Position numbers and translations under genes: made by a program. The notes beneath the pieces were generated by a model. It did not search any database and was not told the DNA's origin. It saw only the letters and a program-made list of their open reading frames with translations. A stretch of DNA of 64,000 nucleotides from Bacillus sp. DTU_2020_1000418_1_SI_GHA_SEK_038 (lineage in GTDB: Bacteria; Bacillota; Bacilli; Bacillales; Cytobacillaceae). The stretch lies in the NCBI RefSeq assembly GCF_032341175.1, contig NZ_CP135435.1:2046001-2110000 (forward strand). The letters are read 5' to 3'. Positions 30,257 through 39,691 of this stretch are shown here, piece after piece (the first letter of the stretch is position 1; the number at the start of each line of letters is the position of its first letter).

Positions 30257-30420
30257 TCGTAACCTATCCTTTAACCTTTTTTAATAGTGTCTGTAAAAAC
30301 AATAAATTTATACAGAATATGGACAGAGGGACATGATAAAGTGTGCACTATATCAATGTTTAGATTGGTTACTATATATAAAGCCCTGTTAGCATTCGTT
30401 TAGATCGTTAAATATCAGGT

Positions 30421-30749
30421 TTGAAAAAAAATAGAGCCCCCTCGGTAAGATTATGAGTATAGACACCACTCTAACTCAAATACTTAAGGAGGAAGCCCTA
30501 TATGAAATTTAGGTCGAGACTTCGACGCTTCCTCTACATAGCAACTATGAGCCTTGTGATGAACAACCCTGAGTTTAAATCTATCCATTCCCATAATGTG
30601 AATGAAAAGATAGTAGAGAAAATGAAACAAATCATGAAACGATAGGTAAATTAGCAAGGATTTTTGTAGAAATAGCACGACGAAACGAGTCTTATTATCC
30701 ACATAAAGTACAAGCTATAATCCCTTTAGCAGCCTCCAGGGCTACATAA
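30421..30749 (+). pseudogene. Decayed IS110-family element with internal deletion
   Basis: 30421-30450 matches the 5' leader of the intact IS110 copies (TTGAAAAAAAATAGAGCCCC, CTCGGTAAGAT). After AGGAGGAA an ATG (30502) encodes MKF and then jumps to the C-terminus of an IS110 transposase: RSRLRRFLYIATMSLVMNNP, EFKSIHSHNVNEKIVEKMKQ. A frameshift at about 30643 precedes IGKLARIFVEIARRNESYYP. About 300 codons are missing. The protein is clearly different from the intact copies, so this is another subfamily member. Confidence 0.75.
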
Positions 30750-30974
30750 TATGGTAAAATACGGATTATTAGCTAACTCCTTTATTTAACTATGCCTTCA
30801 CGAAGCCAAAATGACCCGAACTCGTTTCTATTATCCGTAATTCCTTTTTCAAGGGATATGAAGTCCTGTGAATAAGTGAGCATTCAAGAGATATTCGTAT
30901 CAAAGAGGGGATTGAATAAGATATAATAAAACAGTGAGGGAAAAAATGAAAGTTCACCCTATAACAAGGAGATT

Positions 30975-31403
30975 ATGAAAATGAGTATGGCAACCTTTAT
31001 TGGTTTAAATTTTCCCGTAAAACTTAATGAATATTATACAGAGGATGAAGTTGGATTTGATTATGTTTTCTCTGATGAAGAAAATCGAAATGTAGTTAAG
31101 CAGAAGCATTTTACTACGCTATATATTTATGAAGTTTCTGAAAAAGGTCATCCTATTTGGCAAATGAATGAATATCAAAAGATTCATTCTCCACATAATT
31201 TCGAGAAATCCAAAAAGACTTTTCTCTATTTATGTCACCTACTAAAAGAGTTGCTTCCGAAAGGTGATTATTGTGAAATCTATATTTGTTGGTTAGGTGA
31301 AGAAGAGGAAGAGCGTGAGGATGATTTGAAGATTAATTTAAATAATCCGAAAATTGAAACAATAGATATTTATGAAAAATGCTTTATCAGAATAGAAAAT
31401 TAA
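30975..31403 (+). CDS. Hypothetical protein
   Basis: 142 residues; ATG 30975 lies 4 bases after AAGGAG (a second ATG at 30981 has better spacing and may be the true start). Acidic, soluble, with regions FIGLNFPVKLNEYYTEDEVG, FDYVFSDEENRNVVKQKHFT and SKKTFLYLCHLLKELLPKGD. The C-terminal segment EEEEEREDDLKINLNNPKIE is highly charged. No known domain recognised. It sits between IS110 debris and a broken integrase, so it may be cargo of a lost mobile element. Confidence 0.6.
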   Translation: MKMSMATFIGLNFPVKLNEYYTEDEVGFDYVFSDEENRNVVKQKHFTTLYIYEVSEKGHPIWQMNEYQKIHSPHNFEKSKKTFLYLCHLLKELLPKGDYCEIYICWLGEEEEEREDDLKINLNNPKIETIDIYEKCFIRIEN

Positions 31404-31509
31404 AGGGTATAACTGAAAACACAAAACTATTCGATCTCTATAAAAAAAATCTAAGTATTTTTGTTGTTTAATTAGGTAATCCTTGTTTTTAAAAACTAAG
31501 GAGTCGATT

Positions 31510-31781
31510 ATGAACGTAGGGGAGCAAATATTATCCGATTTAGTGGCAGTTTTAATGGAGTTGTATCCTAATATAGAAGTGGAAAAAACAAAGAACAAAA
31601 TATCTACTGTTCTATCAGAATACTATATTAAAAAGGTTAAATTAGAAGAGGTTCATCCATATCTGAGGATAAAATAGGGTTGTTCATATCCGCAAAAGTA
31701 ATTGAAAGATTAAGTTCTATTACTATAAACAACTATCTAATAGAATTAAGTATGTTTGCTGAGATCGTAAAAAAGAAGGCT
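31510..31781 (+). pseudogene. Second truncated tyrosine recombinase remnant
   Basis: ATG 31510 after AAGGAG encodes MNVGEQILSDLVAVLMELYP, NIEVEKTKNKISTVLSEYYI, very close to the N-terminus of the integrase at 24576. A 1-base deletion near 31665 (HPYLRIK, stop) breaks the frame. Homology then continues (LFISAKVIERLSSITINNYL, MELSMFAEIVKKKA) to about 31781 and ends abruptly. The catalytic domain is absent. The leader before the ATG is also similar in both copies. Confidence 0.8.
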
Positions 31782-31948
31782 CAGGTTGGTTTGCTACGGA
31801 TTCCGTCTTTTATTTATGGGAAAAAAGGAAGTAACTAAGGATGGAATCCTAATGATTTCATCATTTGGTAAATTTGCCCAAATTCTATTTGTGACTATGT
31901 TATGTTGGGTATAAATAATCAATACTCTAATTGAAAGGAGATAAGATT

Positions 31949-34900
31949 TTGAGTAAGACAAGCAATACTGAGGTCATTTTGGAAAGAATTTCTGATGCAT
32001 TTTATTCGTTAAATAAAGATTTAAAATTTGAATACATAAATAATGTAACCGAAAGACTCTTACAAATTAAACGTGAAAAAGTGATAGGAAAATATATATA
32101 TATAGTATTACCACACAATGATATACAGAAATTTGTAAACCGATACAAAAGGGCTTTATTAAAACAAATTACGGTAGAATTTAAAGAGTATTTTAACAAT
32201 AGATGGTATGAGATAAGGGCTTTTCCTTCTGCTGAAGGTTTGTCCGTATTTTTTAGAGATATTACGCAACAAAAGCAAGAGTATCAAAAAATGAATTATC
32301 TAGCTAATTATGATATTTTAACAGATTTACCCAACCGATATTTTTTTAATAATTACTTAAATGATAAGTTACAAGCTCTTGAGAAGTCTATTGCAGTTGT
32401 GTTTATATCTATGAACAAAATAAAAAAAGTAAATAATACGTTTGGTCATGAAGCAGGTGACCAATTAATAAAACAAACTGCAGAACGTCTAAAGAAAATT
32501 GTAGACCCATTAGGGTTTATTGCTCGTTATTCTGGAGATGAGTTTCTTGTGGCTTTAGAATACTATGATCAAAAGGAGATATCTTCTATTATTGATCAAG
32601 TAATAGAATCAGTTTCAAGTCCATTTTTAATTAATGGCTTTGAACTAAAAACTTCACTAAGTATTGGCATAAGTCAGTCTCCAAAGGATGGACATAGCGT
32701 AGAATTACTAATGAAATATGCAGCATTCGCAATGAATAGAGCTAAAAAAGTAAGAGGAAATAATTTTAAATTCTATTCCAGTAATCATGGTGAAGGAAGT
32801 ATTGACCCATTAAAGCTGGAGATGGATCTTTATAAAGCTATAGACCAAGATCAATTATTCCTCCACTATCAACCTAAAATAAATTTAAATACAGGAAAAA
32901 TAGTGGGGGTAGAAGCTTTAATTCGTTGGGAACATCCAGAGTGGGGATTGGTTCCACCTGGGACATTTATTCCAATAGCTGAAGAAACTGGATTAATAGT
33001 ACCTATCGGTGAATGGGCTTTGAATGTTGCTTGTAAACAAAACAAAATATGGCAAGAACGAGGATTTAAAACAGTTGTTTCTGTCAATTTGTTAGAGATT
33101 CAATTTAATCAACCTAATCTAATGGATACAATTGAAACTGTTCTTCAAAAGACAGGACTTGAACCACATTTTTTAGAAATTGGAATTACTGAAAGCATGA
33201 TGGCTGATATTGAGAGTACAATACTAATGTTACAGCATCTAAAAAAGATTGGTGTTCGTATAAGTATTGATGATTTTGGAACTGGGTTTAGTTCTTTAAT
33301 CTATTTAAAATATTTCCCTGTAGACATCTTAAAGATTAACCAATCATTTGTTAGAAAACTTCATAACAATCCTAACTATGAAACAATCGTTAAAACTATC
33401 ATTTCAATGGCTCATAATTTAAATTTGAAAGTAGTTGCAGAAGGAATTGAAACAAAGGAGCAACTTGTTTTTCTGCAGCACCATTTATGCGACGAAGGGC
33501 AAGGATTTTTCTTAAGTAAGCCGTTACTAGCCAATGATTTAGAACAAAAACTTTCTAGGATTGAACAAATTGTTCAAGACAAAGGGATCCCTGGGGATCT
33601 AATCGAAAAGATGTGGATGAAAGAATTATTTGAAAAAGCTAAAAGAGAGTTACAAGATACTGTTCGATTACAACAAGGTATGATTTTCAAGTTTAAAAAA
33701 ATTAATGATCGATTTATTCATACACTCTGCGATGGGGAATTACTGTACCGATTTGGAATAATTCCTTCTCAAGTTATTGGTAAAAGTTTAGAGGAATTTC
33801 TGCCTCATGAAAATGCTATCGAAAAAACTTCCGTCTACAATAGGTCATGGGAAGGAGAAGAATTTGTTACTTATGAGGACGAATTAAATGGGATTTGTTA
33901 TTTAGCCACTTTACGCCCAATAAAAAAGGGAGGAGAAATAGTTGAAGTTATTGGGTCTTGTATTGATATAACTGCACGAAAAAAAGCAGAGAAAGCTTTA
34001 AAGGAGAGTGAGTTTAAATATCGCCTTATTGCTGAAAATATGACTGACATTATAATGTTATTGGACATCAATGGAAAGATATTATATTCATCACCATCCT
34101 TAGCAAATGTAATCGGTTACCCGTTGAGATCATTTGTAGGTGAGTGTTCATTTGATTTAATACATCCCGAAGACAAACAAAGCATAATAATGGGGTTTCA
34201 ACAAGTCATGGAAACTATAACACCAACTAGGATGGAAGCAAATTTTTTGACAGTCAGTGGAAATTCCGTATTATTTGAAGGCGTTGGCACTCCGGTACTT
34301 GGGAAAAATGGAGAGCCAGAACACTTTATTTTGGTTGGAAGAGACATTACCGAAAAAAGGATAATAGAAGAACAGCTTTCAAAAGCTGAAAAACTATCTA
34401 TTGTTGGTCAACTTGCAGCAGGAGTAGCACATGAAGTTAGAAACCCTCTGACGTCAATAAAAGGGTTTATCCAACTTCTTGAGCAAGGAAGCAACAACAA
34501 AGAATATTTTGAAATCATGTTTAAAGAATTTGATCAAATTGAGGAAATTCTAAAAGAATTTTTAACTCTTGCAAAACCACAGGAGATTCAATTGAAAAAG
34601 GTTAATATTCAAACTATTTTTAATGATGTTACAATATTACTTATGTCCGAAGCAGATTTGAGAAACGTAGAGATTTCTCAAGAATTTCAACCAAATATTC
34701 CACAAATTTTGTGCGATATGAACCAAATAAAACAAGTTTTCATTAATATTATAAAAAATAGTATTGAAGCAATTCCTAATGGAGGATTTGTGAAAATTGA
34801 GGGTTATGTAGAAGATGGAAATCTTCTAATGAAAATTATTGATAATGGAATTGGTATAAGTAAAGAACGTATTAAACGATTAGGTGAACCGTACTACAGC

Positions 34901-35041
34901 AATAAAGAAAAAGGTACAGGTCTGGGTTTAATGTTATGTTATAAAATTGTTCGGCAACATAATGGGAGCATAATAGTAAAAAGTAAAGAAAACGATGGTA
35001 CTATGGTTGAAGTTAGATTACCAATAAAATTATCACAATAG
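31949..35041 (+). CDS. PAS-GGDEF-EAL-PAS-PAS-histidine kinase fusion
   Basis: 1030 residues from TTG 31949, 7 bases after AAAGGAG. Domains in order: PAS (about 10-105); GGDEF (about 120-275) with signature SGDEF at 195-199 and no RxxD inhibitory site; EAL (about 290-535) with intact EAL (322-324), DDFGTG (441-446) and VAEGIET, but KIN instead of KID at 462-464; a divergent PAS (about 570-680); PAS/PAC (about 685-805); HisKA with His828 in AAGVAHEVRNPLTSIKGFIQ; and HATPase with DNGIGI (965-970) and KGTGLGL (988-994). The kinase half resembles sporulation kinases (KinA-E) that feed the Spo0 phosphorelay. No membrane helix. c-di-GMP synthesis or breakdown may be reduced. Monocistronic. Confidence 0.9.
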   Translation: MSKTSNTEVILERISDAFYSLNKDLKFEYINNVTERLLQIKREKVIGKYIYIVLPHNDIQKFVNRYKRALLKQITVEFKEYFNNRWYEIRAFPSAEGLSVFFRDITQQKQEYQKMNYLANYDILTDLPNRYFFNNYLNDKLQALEKSIAVVFISMNKIKKVNNTFGHEAGDQLIKQTAERLKKIVDPLGFIARYSGDEFLVALEYYDQKEISSIIDQVIESVSSPFLINGFELKTSLSIGISQSPKDGHSVELLMKYAAFAMNRAKKVRGNNFKFYSSNHGEGSIDPLKLEMDLYKAIDQDQLFLHYQPKINLNTGKIVGVEALIRWEHPEWGLVPPGTFIPIAEETGLIVPIGEWALNVACKQNKIWQERGFKTVVSVNLLEIQFNQPNLMDTIETVLQKTGLEPHFLEIGITESMMADIESTILMLQHLKKIGVRISIDDFGTGFSSLIYLKYFPVDILKINQSFVRKLHNNPNYETIVKTIISMAHNLNLKVVAEGIETKEQLVFLQHHLCDEGQGFFLSKPLLANDLEQKLSRIEQIVQDKGIPGDLIEKMWMKELFEKAKRELQDTVRLQQGMIFKFKKINDRFIHTLCDGELLYRFGIIPSQVIGKSLEEFLPHENAIEKTSVYNRSWEGEEFVTYEDELNGICYLATLRPIKKGGEIVEVIGSCIDITARKKAEKALKESEFKYRLIAENMTDIIMLLDINGKILYSSPSLANVIGYPLRSFVGECSFDLIHPEDKQSIIMGFQQVMETITPTRMEANFLTVSGNSVLFEGVGTPVLGKNGEPEHFILVGRDITEKRIIEEQLSKAEKLSIVGQLAAGVAHEVRNPLTSIKGFIQLLEQGSNNKEYFEIMFKEFDQIEEILKEFLTLAKPQEIQLKKVNIQTIFNDVTILLMSEADLRNVEISQEFQPNIPQILCDMNQIKQVFINIIKNSIEAIPNGGFVKIEGYVEDGNLLMKIIDNGIGISKERIKRLGEPYYSNKEKGTGLGLMLCYKIVRQHNGSIIVKSKENDGTMVEVRLPIKLSQ

Positions 35042-35451
35042 AAAGGTGCCTAATCGATTTAACAATATCCAGGCAATTTTGGAGATGGGATAGTCGAAAT
35101 TAATAATGCATATGCAAAAGGTAAACATAGGTAAGGAGTGTTAGGTAATAGCCTATTACAAACCAATCAATTGCAGGGTAAGTATCGGAACATAACTAAA
35201 GCTGAAAACTCCAGATACCTTCATTTGTTAGAAGGAATTAAAAAATGAAGTATGTAGGATGAATCGCTATGGTTTCATCCTTTTTATTGTGTTGTAAAAA
35301 GGAATTGTGAAATATTGTACTTAAGCTACCATGAAAATTATTTTTTGTGATATCCGTAAAATGGCAATACTAAATAGACGCAGTTCATTCATTTTTTTTA
35401 AAAGGGGAGAGCGCCAAATTCATGGATTTATGGTTTAAAATCGTGACTGGA
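35042..35451. other. Intergenic region with terminator
   Basis: About 400 bases without a gene. It contains the terminator at 35257-35286 and, near 35321, another TGTACTTAAGCTA repeat fragment. Nothing else recognised. Confidence 0.5.
35257..35286 (+). terminator. Rho-independent terminator
   Basis: GGATGAA-TCGCTATGG-TTTCATCC followed by TTTTTATT. Probably ends the transcript of the large kinase fusion about 215 bases upstream. Confidence 0.75.
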
Positions 35452-35721
35452 TTAAGAAGCTTTAGGTTCTTCTATCGTAACTGTGTATCCTAAACTTTCG
35501 AGTCTTCTCAGTGAATGCCGAACGATAGATTGTTGTCTCTGCCTATCAAAGTAGTCTTCACCTAAGTCTACATACATTTCTTTTCGAGTTAATAGATAAT
35601 AGGAGATACGTAACATTGAGTGAGCTACTACAATACCTGCACGTTTTTTGCTTTTTCCAGATGCTGTACGCCTATACAGTGCTCCAAGATAGTTTTTGGA
35701 TCCTCTTACTGAATGAGCTGC
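35452..35721 (-). pseudogene. C-terminal remnant of another IS110-family transposase
   Basis: On the minus strand the frame encodes AHSVRGSKNYLGALYRRTAS, GKSKKRAGIVVAHSMLRISY, YLLTRKEMYVDLGEDYFDRQ, RQQSIVRHSLRRLESLGYTV and stops at 35454-35452. This is the typical C-terminus of a large IS110/IS116/IS902 subfamily (KRA-x-VAVAHS-x-LRI-x-Y-x-LL-x-R-x-x-Y-x-x-LG-x-DYFD). An in-frame TAG lies just upstream (35724-35722) and everything N-terminal is gone. It abuts the truncated HAD gene on the other strand. Confidence 0.8.
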
Positions 35722-35732
35722 CTAGATTGCCA

Positions 35733-36167
35733 CGCCATTACATTCTAGATTTTTGGAATAATAATTTTCCTCAATGTTTTTCTACAAACCAAAATACTAT
35801 AAATATCGTAAATACTATAAAGATGCAAGCTAAAGTTGCAATTATAACAAACGGCTCAACTCAGAGACAGAAAGCTAAAATAATTAACACTAAATTAAAT
35901 AGTTGTTTTGATATACTAATTATTTCTGAAGAAGTGGGATTTAGTAAACCTGACAAACGCATATTTGAATTAGCATTAAATAAGCTTAATGTGCAACCGG
36001 AAGCTGCATTATTCGTTGGAGATGACATAGAAAAGGATATTGCTGGTTGTCAAAATGCAAATATAAAGGGATTATGGTTCAATCCTCATATGATCAAGAA
36101 TGATACCGAAATAAAACCATATGCCGAGATCAATTCTTTCGATAGAATATTAAGTTATCTAACATAA
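35733..36167 (+). pseudogene. HAD-family hydrolase lacking its N-terminus
   Basis: The frame encodes HYILDFWNNNFPQCFSTNQN, KVAIITNGSTQRQKAKIINT, VGFSKPDKRIFELALNKLNV, ALFVGDDIEKDIAGCQNANI. It has HAD motif II (TNGS), motif III Lys (KPDKRIF) and motif IV (GDDIEKDI). Motif I (DxDGT) and the first 70 or so residues are missing, replaced by the IS110 remnant. An ATG at 35616 opens the frame but codes antisense through the IS relic. It is therefore truncated and should not be catalytically active. Confidence 0.75.
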
Positions 36168-36268
36168 TAAACATTATCAGCAGCTTGTTGATCATGTAGA
36201 TAAAGGAATAAAAAATGAGTGAGAAATGGTTAGAATGGGTAAAATGGTGTATTGGGGAATCAGTATAT

Positions 36269-36706
36269 ATGAAAAAAACTACACTGTTCTTTGTTATAAT
36301 AATACTTTTAACTAATTCTACTGTTCAGGCTTTAAGTTGGGCATTCCCCTTTGTAGTTTGGAATGGAAAGGTATACGAAGTCACCGATGAAGAGTTAATG
36401 GGTCGTCTAATTGGCAAGCGTATAGGTAAGGTCAAAACAAAGCCTAACGACATGACTGGGAACTACTATGGAAATGCATCAAATTATTATCCGAAAGGAA
36501 CGGAATATTTCGAAATAAGCGGTATATCCACAGATACTGCTATTGCTGTCAAAAAAGAAGAGGGGAAGTGGATGAAAGCTGTCTATGTTAATAAAGCTCC
36601 TTTTCATTGGATGAATTTATTTTCAAATCCTTTCCCATTTCTCATTTTAATAGTAATAATATTATTTATTGGATTGCGAAAAAAGAAGACGAAAAGGTAT
36701 CAATAA
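36269..36706 (+). CDS. Membrane-anchored exported protein, unknown
   Basis: 145 residues from ATG 36269, which gives a clean signal peptide (MKKTTLFFVIIILLTNSTVQ, cleavage near ALS). An upstream ATG at 36215 with AAAGGA would add 18 residues (MSEKWLEWVKWCIGESVY) before the signal; I prefer the shorter form. The exported domain (WAFPFVVWNGKVYEVTDEEL, then YYPKGTEYFEISGISTDTAI) is followed by a C-terminal transmembrane helix (PFLILIVIILFIGL) and a basic tail. Similar single-pass proteins occur in Bacillus; no function known. Confidence 0.65.
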   Translation: MKKTTLFFVIIILLTNSTVQALSWAFPFVVWNGKVYEVTDEELMGRLIGKRIGKVKTKPNDMTGNYYGNASNYYPKGTEYFEISGISTDTAIAVKKEEGKWMKAVYVNKAPFHWMNLFSNPFPFLILIVIILFIGLRKKKTKRYQ

Positions 36707-36807
36707 AAAAGTTTTTCCCATTCACCTAAAAAGAGCGCTATCCAGATTTTTCATCAATAAAAAGCGGATGCAAATGGCTTTTCGCTACACTAGAGCTGAA
36801 ATAAGAA

Positions 36808-36845
36808 AACGGGGCTGTTCATTTTTGAGACAGCCCCGTTCTTCG
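36808..36845. terminator. Bidirectional terminator
   Basis: AACGGGGCTGT-(11 bases)-ACAGCCCCGTT. A strong stem between convergent genes, with A-rich 5' and T-containing 3' flanks. Confidence 0.85.
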
Positions 36846-36877
36846 GGTTGTGGCATATTTGGCTGGTTCCAATTAAA

Positions 36878-38518
36878 TCATCCAATTATCTTTTCCCAAG
36901 TAATATTGAAAGCTAGTTTCCATAGAGCAGCCAAACAAATGATGACAATCACCAAATATAGATAGATTCCGTATGAGAACAAAGTGCTGATAAAATGGAG
37001 ACTAGCAAACAATGCAACCATCAGCATTAAACCGAATACAATGGCACCATTGCTGCTTTGATTGCTTTGATCAAAAGACTCTGAGAAAGGAATGGACTTT
37101 TTTAGAATCATAAAACAAATGACGGCAAAAGTGCACGCATTTAAAAATACAACTACAAGATCTGGAAGAACTCTTACTCCGAATAATGCAATAAATACTG
37201 CACTTAAAAGCAAGTAAACTGGTAAATATAATTTAAAGATAAACGCCTTTATCGTACCACTAAATATCGGTTTTGGTTGTTGTATAGGAGTAACCCTGTA
37301 AATCCACGCACCCTTATATTTTCCTGAAAACTTAAGCAAGATCATGATGGTCGGGATGATGATTAAGCTAAAGTAAATGGCTAAATATGATTTGCTAGTG
37401 GACAGATTATCAAGATCGGTAAAGCCGTTCATAATAAAAATAAAAGGAATCACAATGGAAAATCCCAAAGATGGATAGACCTTCAATTTAAATTCTCGTT
37501 CATTTTTCATCATGGAACTGGCAAATCGGAAAAAGGCTTTTTCTTCATTTGAGTGACATATGACTCGAAGGAATAATTGACCAATCTTACTACGTTTATT
37601 TACCTTTGATTTCCCATGAAAAGTGAGCTTTTGAAGATTTTGCTCAAAAGCATCATTAAATTTCATAAAAATCCAAATGGATAGGAGGGGAATTAGGACT
37701 CCTAATACTGAAACTATAAGGTAAAATGGCTGAAAGGCCCCTTTCACCACCATTTCCATATTTGCCCCATACCACATGGGAAAGATAAATATTTGCCACC
37801 ATTGCGGTTCAAGCGAAATGGTTAAGTTAATAAACTGAAAAGAGCGAACAAGCAATTGGTACCCAACCATAATCATAATGGACAACCCAATTTGGACATA
37901 ATTAATAATATCTTTTAACTTTTCTCCATCAAAAAATCGTAAAATAGATAAATAGATAAGGGCGGTTAACCCAACGATTAACAGGTCAATCAAGATGATA
38001 TTTAAGACTGAAACTAGGAAAAATAAGAATCCATTTTTGATAAGCCCCACAATCAAAGGGATACTGACAAGTGCTATAGTAAGGAAAGACAAATAAATGA
38101 CAACATGCACCATTTTCGCCGTGCTAATTGTTTTTCGATCAACTGGCTTTGGAAACAGGATGTTTCGATCACGGATGTCTAGTAAAACAGAAGAAAAATC
38201 GGCAATCATGGAGGTCATGACAAAAAAGGTAAAAATCCCAAAGAAGAGACTCATTTGAAAAAGATAATTTTCACCCATAAGTACAAATGGAATCATAAAC
38301 AGACCGAATAATACGTAAATCCATAAAGATTTAATATACTGATTGTTCGTTTCCTTGTCTTTTTTTTTCGCATTTTGTGAGAAAATGGTTGGCACACGCC
38401 GGCCATCCATCGTTAACTTAACTTGTAAAATCTTTCTCATTATCTTGTAATCTACGCCAAAGCTGCTAAAAACTTTCTCAAAACGATCCAATAGTTTCAG
38501 CGTCCGATAGTCTTGCAT
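36878..38518 (-). CDS. ABC transporter permease (ABC-2/exporter type)
   Basis: 546 residues with about 11-12 hydrophobic helices, starting with a soluble N-terminus (YRTLKLLDRFEKVFSSFGVD). Helices lie at about 65-85, 90-110, 135-160, 165-195, 210-230, 265-285, 350-370, 380-400, 430-455, 460-480 and 495-540. It starts 2 bases after the ATPase stop, so the two genes form one operon. Large single-permease exporters of this kind in Bacillus include poorly studied YthQ-like proteins. Substrate unknown. Confidence 0.8.
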   Translation of the reverse strand: MQDYRTLKLLDRFEKVFSSFGVDYKIMRKILQVKLTMDGRRVPTIFSQNAKKKDKETNNQYIKSLWIYVLFGLFMIPFVLMGENYLFQMSLFFGIFTFFVMTSMIADFSSVLLDIRDRNILFPKPVDRKTISTAKMVHVVIYLSFLTIALVSIPLIVGLIKNGFLFFLVSVLNIILIDLLIVGLTALIYLSILRFFDGEKLKDIINYVQIGLSIMIMVGYQLLVRSFQFINLTISLEPQWWQIFIFPMWYGANMEMVVKGAFQPFYLIVSVLGVLIPLLSIWIFMKFNDAFEQNLQKLTFHGKSKVNKRSKIGQLFLRVICHSNEEKAFFRFASSMMKNEREFKLKVYPSLGFSIVIPFIFIMNGFTDLDNLSTSKSYLAIYFSLIIIPTIMILLKFSGKYKGAWIYRVTPIQQPKPIFSGTIKAFIFKLYLPVYLLLSAVFIALFGVRVLPDLVVVFLNACTFAVICFMILKKSIPFSESFDQSNQSSNGAIVFGLMLMVALFASLHFISTLFSYGIYLYLVIVIICLAALWKLAFNITWEKIIG

Positions 38519-38520
38519 TC

Positions 38521-39300
38521 TTACATCTCCCTTATAACCGATACAAATCTTGCACCAAGTTCTTTATGTTCATTAAAACCGGTAAGTTGATTAAAAATTT
38601 GTTCTAGTGACCCCCTCGTATTTTGCTGTTTTAACTCTTCAAATGTACCATCTGCAGCAATTTTACCGTCATGCAGAAGAATGATGCGGCTGCTTATTTT
38701 TTCGACCACATCCATAATATGAGAAGAGTAGAAAATTGTTTTTCCTTGTTCGGCAAGCTGTGTCATGATTTCTTTAAAAATCATCACGCTGTTTGCATCC
38801 AAACCATTGATCGGTTCATCAAAGAATAAAAGTTCTGGATTATGTAATAAGCTCGAAATAATTAAAAGCTTTTGACGCATTCCTTTTGAGTAAGATGCAA
38901 TTCGAGAATGATAGACTTCACCTACCCCGAACAGTTCCATTAGGCTTTTTGCCTTATAATCAGCGAGGTCAAGGTCCAGACCATACATTTCGCCAATAAA
39001 GGTTAAATATTCTTGGGCAGTTAAATTGTCGTATACTTCGGCAATTTCCGGTACATAACCAATTTTTCTTTTATACTCGATATTTCCATCTGAAATATCA
39101 TGACCGAAGATTTTGATCTCGCCTAAATAATTGTCTTCAATGCCAAGTATGAGTTTCACAGTGGTACTTTTCCCGGCTCCATTCGGTCCAATATACCCAA
39201 TGATTTCTCCTTTTTTCACTTGAAGAGAAACACCATTTAAGACTGACTTTGGACCATAATTCTTTTTCAAATCAGTAATTTCTAATATAACTTCTTCCAT
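38521..39300 (-). CDS. ABC transporter ATP-binding protein
   Basis: 259 residues from ATG 39300, preceded by GGGG; an ATG at 39315 would overlap that site. Complete ABC ATPase: Walker A GPNGAGKSTTVKL (residues about 37-49), Q-loop region VPEIAEVYD, signature YSKGMRQKLLI, Walker B LLFFDEPINGLD and switch His in YSSHIMD. The DEPINGLD and YSKGMRQ forms are typical of ABC-2 type exporters (EcsA/NatA-like). It is the first gene of a two-gene operon with the downstream permease. Confidence 0.9.
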   Translation of the reverse strand: MEEVILEITDLKKNYGPKSVLNGVSLQVKKGEIIGYIGPNGAGKSTTVKLILGIEDNYLGEIKIFGHDISDGNIEYKRKIGYVPEIAEVYDNLTAQEYLTFIGEMYGLDLDLADYKAKSLMELFGVGEVYHSRIASYSKGMRQKLLIISSLLHNPELLFFDEPINGLDANSVMIFKEIMTQLAEQGKTIFYSSHIMDVVEKISSRIILLHDGKIAADGTFEELKQQNTRGSLEQIFNQLTGFNEHKELGARFVSVIREM

Positions 39301-39691
39301 TATCTTAATCCCCATTTCGTGAATGTATATCCAGTTTTTTCTATTTATAGTGTAACATTAACTCCTTGCTTTCTAAAGGTAGAATAGTAAAATTTCAATG
39401 AATCATTTTCTGTATATAATAAATTTGATATACATGTTGATAGTAGTTTTTGGAGAAGATGCACTTAAACAATAGGTCAGGTTAGTAAAAGTTTAAGATT
39501 AAACCGACAAAATGGTGCACAAAATGTCGGACTGACGGATGCAATCCCTGTTATTCTATTGATGAAAGGAGCATTCCTGTTAGAAGTATTTTCGGGGACT
39601 TGAAAAAAAAAGAGCCCTCTTGGTATGATACGGGGTGTCAAATCGTGTGGCGAATTGACCCCTAACTTAGTTAACCAAGGAGGACTCCAAA

